From Aldehydirespirator sp965220645 (lineage in GTDB: Bacteria; Actinomycetota; Acidimicrobiia; Acidimicrobiales; Aldehydirespiratoraceae), in contig OZ244836.1 of NCBI GenBank assembly GCA_965220645.1, positions 2,294,001 through 2,358,000 of the forward strand: 64,000 bases of DNA. Direction: 5' to 3'. Shown piece after piece: positions 28,234-34,949 of this stretch. Position 1 is the stretch's first letter. Every line of letters begins with the position of its first letter. The notes under the pieces were generated by a model that was given only the letters and a program-made list of their open reading frames with translations, ran no database searches and was not told the DNA's origin. A program made the translations under genes and the position numbers.

Positions 28234-29457
28234 ATGGGTGCGGAAGATCGTCGAGAGGGACGCCTCCTGAGTTCGCCGTCGGCCGATGCGATCCGGGTTA
28301 GCGATTCCAGCAGGGTGCCGCTGGCCACCCAGATCGCACGGCAGCTCATGTGGCAGGTGGCATCAGGCCGGATCGTCGCCGGCAGCCTCCTCCCCCCGAT
28401 CGCCGAGCTTGCCGACGAACTCGGCGTCAGCGTCCACACGGTCCGAGCCGCCTACCGGCAACTCGCCGACGACGGCATCGTGTCGATCAGCCGCGGCTCC
28501 CGAACCAGCGTGCTCGGATACGACAGAGCTCGCGCCTTGATCCGCAATGATTCCCACCCGAGTTACAGCATCGGTGTGATGGTCCCCGCCTTCACCGACT
28601 ACTACGCCGACTTCCTCCAAGCCCTGAGCTTGGAGGCCGGGCTCGAGGGATGGCTCCCGATCATCTGCCAGACCCAACACTACGACGCGCGGGTCACGTC
28701 GCGGCATCTCGACCAGCTCTTCAGCCGCAACGTCGACGGCGTGATCCTGATCCACTTCACCGCGGCCGGCGATGAAGCAGTAGTGGACGTGGTCGAGTCC
28801 TCGTCTGCGCTGCGGCCGTTCGTGTTCGTCGACAGCGCCAACGTCGGAATGGGGTGGCACATCCTGGCCGATCGCGCCACCGACGGCTTCGAAGTCACGA
28901 TGCACTTGATCGAGCACGGCCACCGCCGGATCGCCCACATCGCATCGCCGACGGACTCGAGTTCGAACCTTCTCAGCACCGGCTATGCCAGGGCCTTGGC
29001 TGCCGCGAACCTCGCGGCCGATCCCGACCTGGTAGCCAATGTCGTCGACTTCTCGCTGGAAGCGGGGGCGAAGGCGGCGACACATCTGCTGCTCCAAGAC
29101 GATCCCCCCACTGCCATCTTCTGCGCCGGGGACATCCTGGCGCTGGGCGCCGTCTCCGCGTCGCATGAACGCGGCCTCCGCGTCCCGGCCGATGTCGCCG
29201 TGATGGGCTACGGCGAGATCCCGTTCGCCCGCCTGGCGGCGCCGCCACTCTCAACAGTGCGCCTGCCGGCCGACAGACTCGGCCACGAGGCGATCCGCAC
29301 ATTGCGCCAGGCAATCCACGACGGGGCGCCGCAAACGCCGGTAACGGTCGCGACCGAACTCGTCTTCCGGGAGTCCTGCAACTGCGCGACCCGTCCGGAC
29401 GGGCGATCCAAGCCGATCTCGACAAAGAGATCGAGCAACGAAAGGGGAAACCAATGA
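28234..29457 (+). CDS. Transcriptional regulator: GntR-type DNA-binding + LacI-type sensor domain
   Basis: The product has 407 residues. A GntR winged helix (LATQIARQLMWQVASGRI, then LADELGVSVHTVRAAYRQLADDGI) spans about 30-95. A periplasmic-binding-protein-like sensor of the LacI/GalR fold follows (about 108-385), with HRRIAHIASP and DVAVMGYGEIPFARLAAPPLSTV. This is the AraR-like architecture, which responds to sugars or nucleosides. It heads the operon, overlapping the binding-protein gene by four bases (ATGA), so it probably controls that transport and phosphorylase operon through its own product's ligand, perhaps a nucleoside. Confidence 0.9.
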   Translation: MGAEDRREGRLLSSPSADAIRVSDSSRVPLATQIARQLMWQVASGRIVAGSLLPPIAELADELGVSVHTVRAAYRQLADDGIVSISRGSRTSVLGYDRARALIRNDSHPSYSIGVMVPAFTDYYADFLQALSLEAGLEGWLPIICQTQHYDARVTSRHLDQLFSRNVDGVILIHFTAAGDEAVVDVVESSSALRPFVFVDSANVGMGWHILADRATDGFEVTMHLIEHGHRRIAHIASPTDSSSNLLSTGYARALAAANLAADPDLVANVVDFSLEAGAKAATHLLLQDDPPTAIFCAGDILALGAVSASHERGLRVPADVAVMGYGEIPFARLAAPPLSTVRLPADRLGHEAIRTLRQAIHDGAPQTPVTVATELVFRESCNCATRPDGRSKPISTKRSSNERGNQ

Positions 29458-30557
29458 GACGTGCGAAGCACTGGAGCACCGGCCTGGCACTGCTCCTGGC
29501 GGTGGCACTCGTGGCGGCCGCCTGCGGCGACGACGAGGACACCGCGGCACCCGAGCCAGCGCCGCCGACCGAGCCCGCGGCCGAGGCGCCCGCGGAGCCC
29601 GCACCCGAACCCGAGCCCGAGCCAGAACCGGCACCCGAGCCCGAGCCTGAGCCAGAACCGGTCTCGGTGTCGCTGCGGCTCCCCTGGTTCCCGAACTCGC
29701 AGTTCAGCGGCTCGTACGTCGCCTCAGCGAAGGGCTACTTCGCCGAGGAGGGCCTCGACGTGACGATCAACCCCGGGGGATTCGACGTGAACAGCATCAC
29801 GCTGGTGGCGGCTGGCTCCGACACCTTCGGACTCCACGACACCGGCTCGCTGCTGTTCGCGGCCGCCGAGGACATCCCGCTGATGACCGTGGCCACCTAC
29901 TTCCACAAGCATCCGGGCGCAGTCATGGCACTCGCCGACTCCGGAATCGAGACCCTCGAGGACTTCGTGGGCAAGCGGATCGGATTCGCCGAGGGCGGGC
30001 CGTGGCAACTGACCCAGGCCATGCTGGCGAAGAACGGCATCGACATCGACGAACTCGAGCAGGTGGCGATCGGCTTCGACCTGGCGCCGATTCTCGACGG
30101 CTCGGTCGACCTGAAGACGGTGTTCGCCACCAACGAGCCCATCCTCGCCGAGTTGCAGGGCTTCCCGGCGAGAGTCTTCATCCCCTACGACTACGGGGTC
30201 GAGACCTCCGCCAACGCGCTGTTCACCACCCAGGACTACTTCGAGGACAACCCTGAGGTGGTCTGCGGGATGGTTCGGGCGATCTCCCGCGGGTGGGAGT
30301 TCGCCTTCGAGAACCCCGAAGAGGCGCTGGACATCGTCATCGCCATCGATCCCGAGAACCTCGACCGCGAGAAGGAGGCCCGCAGCCTCGAAGCCATCAA
30401 GGACGCCGTGCTCACGCCCGATGCGGCCGCCGACGGCATCGGCTCGATGAAGCACAGCCGCTGGGAGACGGTGGACGAAGTCATGCGCACCTACGGAGGC
30501 TTGGACGTCGACGTGGACCTCGACTCGGTCTACTCGGACATGTGCTACCCGTTGTAA
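29454..30557 (+). CDS. ABC transporter substrate-binding lipoprotein, SsuA/THI5 (NMT1)-like
   Basis: The product has 367 residues. A lipoprotein signal ends in VAAAC with the lipidated cysteine at C24, followed by a Pro/Glu-rich spacer (about 30-70) built from repeated PEPEPE units, then the binding domain. LRLPWFPNSQFSGSYVASAKGYFAEEGLDVTI is the NMT1/SsuA-type first lobe, where the ligand sits under the YxxKGYF helix. Relatives bind pyrimidine precursors, sulfonates, nitrate or riboflavin-like compounds. The neighbouring uridine phosphorylase favours a pyrimidine or nucleoside-related ligand, which is an inference. It is anchored to the outer face of the membrane. Confidence 0.88.
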   Translation: MRRAKHWSTGLALLLAVALVAAACGDDEDTAAPEPAPPTEPAAEAPAEPAPEPEPEPEPAPEPEPEPEPVSVSLRLPWFPNSQFSGSYVASAKGYFAEEGLDVTINPGGFDVNSITLVAAGSDTFGLHDTGSLLFAAAEDIPLMTVATYFHKHPGAVMALADSGIETLEDFVGKRIGFAEGGPWQLTQAMLAKNGIDIDELEQVAIGFDLAPILDGSVDLKTVFATNEPILAELQGFPARVFIPYDYGVETSANALFTTQDYFEDNPEVVCGMVRAISRGWEFAFENPEEALDIVIAIDPENLDREKEARSLEAIKDAVLTPDAAADGIGSMKHSRWETVDEVMRTYGGLDVDVDLDSVYSDMCYPL

Positions 30558-30636
30558 ATGGCATCGTGAATGGCGTCGGGTAGTGGATGGCGTCGGGGCG
30601 CCCCCTCGGCATAGCCTCGACGACGAAAGGAGCGCT

Positions 30637-31419
30637 TTGGCAATCTTCGACAAGAGCGCGTCCACCCGCGACATCCTCCAGTACCACGTTCGGGTGCGGC
30701 CCGGCGATGTCGCCGACTACGTGCTCCTTCCCGGCGACCCCGCTCGGGTGGGGCTGATCGCGGAGCATCTGGACGAGCCGCGGGAGGTGGCCTGCCACCG
30801 CGAGTACCGGACGGTCACCGGGTCGTTCCGGGGCATCGGAGTGAGCGCCACCTCTACAGGGATCGGCTGTCCTTCTGCGGCCATCGCCGTGGAGGAACTC
30901 TGCAACGTGGGCGCCTCGCACTTCATCCGGGTCGGCAGCAGCGCCGCCTTCGTAGAGGGGATAAACCCCGGCGACATCCTCATCAACACCGCCGCGATGC
31001 GCCTGGATGGCACGAGCGCCACATACGTGGACGAGGGCTTCCCCGCTGTTGCCGACCACTTCCTCGTGCGGGCGCTGATCGACTCGGCGGTGGATCTCGC
31101 CCCCGAGTTGGGGTTCGCCACCCATGTCGGCCTCAACGTGACGAGCGACGCCTTCTACGCCGAGAGCCCCGAGTGGGTGGAGCGAATGATCGAGCAGCGG
31201 ATCATGAACGTCGAGATGGAATCGTCGGCGATCTTCACGGTCGCGCACCTGCGCAATGTCAAGGCCGCCATGGTCTGTGCGGTGTCCTACAACTTCACCG
31301 CACCCGCCGAGATCGACTACGAGGGCGTGAACGAGCCCCTCGTCGCCGGCTGGCACAACGCCATCGATGTGGCGCTCGAGGGCATCTGGCGGTACGAGGC
31401 GACCAAGAGCACTTCGTGA
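30637..31419 (+). CDS. Uridine phosphorylase-like nucleoside phosphorylase
   Basis: The start is the TTG at 30637, since AAAGGAG lies four bases upstream; the product is 260 residues, normal for the family. VLLPGDPARVGLIAEHLDEP, TSTGIGCPSAAIAVEEL, IRVGSSAAF and NVEMESSAIFTVA are the phosphate- and nucleoside-binding blocks of the uridine/purine phosphorylase superfamily. It would cleave an imported nucleoside with phosphate to base and ribose-1-phosphate. The gene sits between the binding protein and the ATPase of the same transporter, so its substrate is likely what is imported. Its stop overlaps the ATPase start (GTGA). Confidence 0.87.
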   Translation: MAIFDKSASTRDILQYHVRVRPGDVADYVLLPGDPARVGLIAEHLDEPREVACHREYRTVTGSFRGIGVSATSTGIGCPSAAIAVEELCNVGASHFIRVGSSAAFVEGINPGDILINTAAMRLDGTSATYVDEGFPAVADHFLVRALIDSAVDLAPELGFATHVGLNVTSDAFYAESPEWVERMIEQRIMNVEMESSAIFTVAHLRNVKAAMVCAVSYNFTAPAEIDYEGVNEPLVAGWHNAIDVALEGIWRYEATKSTS

Positions 31420-32249
31420 ACGAGCCGGACCGAGCCGGAGGGCCCGGGGGGATTGTCATCGACGGCATCACCATGCGCTTCGGCGGCCGCGAGCCGGTCA
31501 CCGCACTGCGGGACGTCAGCCTGGAGATTGCCGGCGGCGAGTTCGTCGCCATCGTGGGCCCGTCGGGCTGCGGCAAGTCGACGCTGCTGCGGATCATTGC
31601 CGGACTGCAGCCGCCCACCGCCGGGTCGGTAACGGTGCGGGGCAAGACCCCGGCCGAGGCCCGGCGCGACGTGGAGTTCGGTTTCGTCTTCCAGAGCCCC
31701 GTGCTGTTTCCCTGGCTGCGGGTGCTCGGCAACGTGATGCTGCCCGACCGCATCCTCGGCAAACGCAACCCGCTGGCGGTCCGCGACCCGCAGGCGCATG
31801 CCCGCGGCCTGCTACGCGACGTGGGTCTGGAGGGCTTCGAGGAGTACTACCCCGAGCACATCTCCGGCGGGATGCAGCAGCGGGTGGCGCTCGCCCGGGC
31901 CCTCAGCTACGGCCCGTCAACGTTGCTGATGGACGAGCCGTTCGGCGCGCTGGACGAGTTCACCAGGGACAACCTCAACATCCAGCTCCTGGAGGTGTGG
32001 CAGCAGACCGGTTCCACGGTGCTGTTCGTGACCCACAGCCTCTCCGAAGCCATATTCCTGTCCGACCGGGTGGTGGTCCTCAGCCCCCGCCCCGGCAGCG
32101 TCATCAGGATCGCGGATGTGCCGTTCGAACGGCCGCGGCAGCTCGCCGTCCGCTACCGACCCGACTTCGCCGCCTTGAACGGCGAGTTGCGCGAACTGTT
32201 GCAGATCGACTCGACTGCTACCGGCGACGGGAAGGGTGAGCGGCCATGA
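31416..32249 (+). CDS. ABC transporter ATPase, SsuB/TauB type
   Basis: This 277-residue protein starts at a GTG overlapping the phosphorylase stop by four bases. Walker A is GPSGCGKSTLL, the Q-loop region FVFQSPVLFPWL, the signature ISGGMQQRVALARAL, and Walker B LLMDEPFGALDE. The family energises importers of nitrate, sulfonates, taurine and thiamine precursors and pairs with permeases of the kind encoded next. It ends four bases inside the permease gene (ATGA overlap), so ATPase and permease are translated together. There is no C-terminal regulatory domain, as usual for this subgroup. Confidence 0.93.
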   Translation: MNEPDRAGGPGGIVIDGITMRFGGREPVTALRDVSLEIAGGEFVAIVGPSGCGKSTLLRIIAGLQPPTAGSVTVRGKTPAEARRDVEFGFVFQSPVLFPWLRVLGNVMLPDRILGKRNPLAVRDPQAHARGLLRDVGLEGFEEYYPEHISGGMQQRVALARALSYGPSTLLMDEPFGALDEFTRDNLNIQLLEVWQQTGSTVLFVTHSLSEAIFLSDRVVVLSPRPGSVIRIADVPFERPRQLAVRYRPDFAALNGELRELLQIDSTATGDGKGERP

Positions 32250-33028
32250 CGGACGCCGGCAGGCGCTCGAGGTGGCGGACCTACGTCCCGTCGGCGCTGC
32301 TGTTCCTCGCCGCGCTGGGCATCTGGGAACTCTGGGTGGTGGTGCGCGACGTCCCCACCTATCTGCTACCGAGAGTTTCGGAGATCGGTGCCGAGCTGGG
32401 CGAGCACGGCTGGTCGCTGTTCGGCCACCTGCGCTGGACGATGCTCGAGGCGGTCCTGGGATTCGCGGTGGGGAGCACCGCGGCCTTCGTGGCCGCCGTC
32501 GTCTTCGTCCACATGCGATCGGTCGAGGGCGCCCTGTTCCCCTGGGCGATCGTGCTGCAGACCATCCCGATCGTGGCAATCGCGCCGTTGCTGACCATCT
32601 GGTTCGGTTTCACGCTCGTGCCCAAGGTGGTGATCGCGGCGATCATCTGCTTCTTCCCGGTGCTGGTCAACACCACACGCGGCTTGAGATCCATCAGCGG
32701 GCAGGCCCTGGAGTTGATGAGCGTGCTGTCGGCCCGCAAGACAGCCGTGTTCTGGCACCTGCGCGTGCCGAGTTCGCTGCCATACATCTTCGCCGGGCTG
32801 CGCATCGCCTCCACGCTGGCGGTCATTGGCGCCATCGTGGCGGAGTTCACCGGATCGGACCGCGGGATCGGGTTCGTGATCATCCAGGCCAGCTACCGGC
32901 TCGACACCAAGCGCCTCTTCGCCGGCCTAGTGCTCTCATCGGCTGGCGGGATCGTGTTCTTCAACCTCATCGGCCTGCTCGAGCGGATCACCGTCCGCTG
33001 GCCGGGAGGACGCCTGCAGGAGTCCTGA
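32246..33028 (+). CDS. ABC transporter permease, SsuC type
   Basis: This 260-residue integral membrane protein has about six hydrophobic segments. The EAA loop, SARKTAVFWHLRVPSSLPYIFAGLR, contacts the ATPase, and GAIVAEFTGSDRGIGFVI is the conserved stretch after it. Start and spacing are set by the ATGA overlap with the ATPase gene. It is the last gene of the operon that runs regulator, binding protein, phosphorylase, ATPase, permease. No terminator hairpin is obvious in the 200 bases that follow, which include an AT-rich patch. Confidence 0.92.
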   Translation: MTDAGRRSRWRTYVPSALLFLAALGIWELWVVVRDVPTYLLPRVSEIGAELGEHGWSLFGHLRWTMLEAVLGFAVGSTAAFVAAVVFVHMRSVEGALFPWAIVLQTIPIVAIAPLLTIWFGFTLVPKVVIAAIICFFPVLVNTTRGLRSISGQALELMSVLSARKTAVFWHLRVPSSLPYIFAGLRIASTLAVIGAIVAEFTGSDRGIGFVIIQASYRLDTKRLFAGLVLSSAGGIVFFNLIGLLERITVRWPGGRLQES

Positions 33029-33105
33029 CCCCGGGGCGAACCCGCTCGCTTCCAGAATCACCGGACGTGCCGGCACCGCGCCGCCTGGCTAGAGACGCGC
33101 CGCGG

Positions 33106-33132
33106 TTGCAGTTGCTGAACTATCATTATAAT
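33106..33132 (+). promoter_or_regulatory. Promoter in AT-rich patch upstream of the two-gene module
   Basis: A perfect TATAAT at 33127-33132 lies in an AT-rich stretch (33117-33160) that stands out from the GC-rich surroundings. TTGCAG at 33106-33111 is a partial -35, 15 bases away. The module's start codon follows about 100 bases later behind GGAAGGAG. The low GC suggests recently acquired DNA. Confidence 0.5.
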
Positions 33133-33234
33133 CTGACTGTTGAGATCAAATTTCAATCCAGCAGGTCATTCCTCGCTTCGAGCCTTGTCGGCCCGACCGG
33201 CTCCTCACGCTGCGCTGCGGAAGGAGCGGATCTC

Positions 33235-33519
33235 ATGGCGAGGGGCGTTCATCCCAAGAAGGAGGTACGCAAGGCACTCAAGGAACTGAGGGCGGCAGGC
33301 TGGAAGATCGAGGTCGCCGTCGGCGGCAGCGCCCATAGATGGGGGACCGCGACATGCCCGCATCAGCATCCCGGCGATCCAGGCGGGATGTCTAGCTGCG
33401 TTCATGGCATTCGCAGCACGCCGCGAAACGAGGGAGACCACGCGGATCGACTTCTGCGGGCGCTTCGCAAGTGCCAGGAAATGCTGGCACGATCTGAGCA
33501 GGAGCAGATCAATGACTAG
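33235..33519 (+). CDS. Small basic protein, HicA-like candidate toxin
   Basis: This 94-residue protein starts at the ATG behind GGAAGGAG. It reads KEVRKALKELRAAGWKIEVAVGGSAHRWGTATCPH, then SCVHGIRSTPRNEGDHADRLLRALRKC. A helix, a beta pair and a histidine-containing loop followed by a helix recall the HicA double-stranded-RNA-binding fold, and the small size, basic character and overlap with a partner gene fit toxin-antitoxin modules. The cysteines and histidines in the middle could bind metal. I recognise this only as a recurring family of uncharacterised actinobacterial proteins; the toxin reading is an inference. It overlaps the next gene by eight bases. Confidence 0.6.
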   Translation: MARGVHPKKEVRKALKELRAAGWKIEVAVGGSAHRWGTATCPHQHPGDPGGMSSCVHGIRSTPRNEGDHADRLLRALRKCQEMLARSEQEQIND

Positions 33520-33961
33520 AACCAAGTACGACTTCACGCTCGAGACTCGGGGGCGCGACGTGCTGGACGACGAGGTGTTCGACGCCCTTTCCGAGGCCGG
33601 ATGCGATGACGCCCTGATCGGCCGTTTCCTGGGTGTCGACTGTCTGGACTTCACCCGTGAGGCAGGTTCCTACTGCGAGGCCGTGCGATCCGCCATCGAC
33701 GACGTCCAGTCGGTGCCGGGCGTCAGCGTGACGCGAGTCGTGAACGAAGAGGCCACTGCCGGTGCTGCCTTCACGGCGGCGGTCAACGCGGCGTTGTCCT
33801 CTCCGGCGCGGTGCCCCCACGTGCCCGGCACGCAAGAGCAGATTGAGCTGCAGCGCATCTGGGAGATGGCCGCGAGGGCCCCAGACGGCAGCGTCTCGGC
33901 TAGCCCGCCGCGATTCGCTGGCAGAGCACAAGAAGGAGGGCGGGCAGGGGCTGCGTTCTGA
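33512..33961 (+). CDS. Partner protein of the two-gene module, unknown function
   Basis: This 149-residue acidic protein overlaps the previous gene by eight bases. The first 95 residues (YDFTLETRGRDVLDDEVFDALSEAGCDDALIGRF, then DFTREAGSYCEAVRSAIDDVQSVPGVSVTRVV) form a compact alpha/beta unit seen in other small actinobacterial partner proteins. The last third (SSPARCPHVPGTQEQ onwards) is compositionally different and may be a degenerate or frameshifted tail. With its acidic character and coupling to a small basic protein it could be the antitoxin of the pair. No DNA-binding motif is visible. Confidence 0.6.
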   Translation: MTRTKYDFTLETRGRDVLDDEVFDALSEAGCDDALIGRFLGVDCLDFTREAGSYCEAVRSAIDDVQSVPGVSVTRVVNEEATAGAAFTAAVNAALSSPARCPHVPGTQEQIELQRIWEMAARAPDGSVSASPPRFAGRAQEGGRAGAAF

Positions 33962-34039
33962 AGGGCCAACGCCGTCTACTCGATCAGGGACCCAGCATCT
34001 GCGCCCGGAGAGAACGGTGCGGCCTTCTAGACTGGTCGC

Positions 34040-34327
34040 ATGTCCCGCGACCGTATCGAGCGTCGTCTGCGGGGAGTAGGACGGCAGTTGAGCGCGCTGC
34101 GAGTTGACCTGCACGTGTGCGAGGAGCAGCTGGTGCAGATTGCCGACGAAGCCGACGAGTGCCGTCTGCGAGCCCTGGTGTCGGAGACGCCGATAGCCGA
34201 GCGCGAGTACCGCGAAGCGCAGCGACACGCCGACCGGCTCCGCCAGCACCGCGACGAGATCGCGGCCCGCATCGCCCGCCTGGAGACCGACCAGGACGTC
34301 CTGCTGGATCGGTTCACCTCATCGTGA
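34040..34327 (+). CDS. Small coiled-coil protein of unknown function
   Basis: The product has 95 residues, almost entirely helical and charged (LSALRVDLHVCEEQLVQIADEADE, then YREAQRHADRLRQHRDEIAARIARLETDQDVLLDRF), and should form an antiparallel coiled-coil hairpin. A TAGACT hexamer ends six bases before the ATG, indicating a leaderless transcript. The gene overlaps the response-regulator gene by four bases (GTGA), so the two are made together. A link to that regulator or to polA beyond it is plausible, but nothing in the sequence says what it does. Confidence 0.75.
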   Translation: MSRDRIERRLRGVGRQLSALRVDLHVCEEQLVQIADEADECRLRALVSETPIAEREYREAQRHADRLRQHRDEIAARIARLETDQDVLLDRFTSS

Positions 34328-34911
34328 ACGCCCCCGACGCCGTTCGGGTGGTAGTGGCGGAGGACGAGGCCATCATCAGGCTTGACCTGGTGGAGACCCT
34401 GCGAGAACAGGGGTTCGATGTCGTCGCCGACACGGGCCGGGGTGATGAGGCAGTCAGCCTCGTGGCCGAGCATCGTCCCGATGTGGCCATCCTCGACATC
34501 AAGATGCCCGGCCTGGACGGCATCGAGGCCGCCCGACAGATCGCGCCGCAGCGCGGCACGGCGGTAGTGATCCTCACCGCGTTCAGCCAGCGCGAGCTGG
34601 TCGAGCAGGCCCGTGAGGCCGGGGCCATGACCTACCTGGTCAAGCCCTACCGGCGCGATGCCTTGGTGCCTGCCGTGGAGTTGGCCCTGGCCCGCTACCG
34701 GGAGATGGAGGCGCTGGAAGGCCAGATCGGTGATCTCGAGGACCGCTTGGAAGTGCGCAAGATCGTGGACAGAGCCAAGGGACGCCTCATCGACGACCAC
34801 AGCCTGACCGAGCAGGACGCCTACGTGTTCATCCAGCGCACGGCCATGTCGCAGCGTCGCACCATGCGCGCGGTAGCCGACGACGTCCTGGAAGGCCGGA
34901 TCACCCCCTGA
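34324..34911 (+). CDS. pdtaR: ANTAR-domain response regulator (PdtaR-like)
   Basis: The product has 195 residues. The receiver domain (about 7-122) carries the acidic pocket AEDEAI, the phosphoacceptor D58 in VAILDIKMPGLDG, and the switch lysine in YLVKPYR. The ANTAR domain (about 135-190, with KIVDRAKGRLIDDHSLTEQDAYVFIQRTAM) binds paired RNA hairpins to prevent transcription termination. In Mycobacterium tuberculosis pdtaR lies just upstream of the polA-rpsA-coaE set as here; its kinase is encoded elsewhere there, and none is in this window. The GTG start overlaps the coiled-coil gene stop. Confidence 0.9.
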   Translation: MNAPDAVRVVVAEDEAIIRLDLVETLREQGFDVVADTGRGDEAVSLVAEHRPDVAILDIKMPGLDGIEAARQIAPQRGTAVVILTAFSQRELVEQAREAGAMTYLVKPYRRDALVPAVELALARYREMEALEGQIGDLEDRLEVRKIVDRAKGRLIDDHSLTEQDAYVFIQRTAMSQRRTMRAVADDVLEGRITP

Positions 34912-34949
34912 CCCCCCGGCGAACCGCTCGGGTGCCGTAGATTCTCGCC

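Noticed and set aside
33880..34080. Frameshift at the end of the two-gene module that would extend the second protein into another frame
   Set aside because: The alternative frame reads RRDSLAEHKKEGGQGL and looks protein-like, but without a homologue the shift point cannot be shown.
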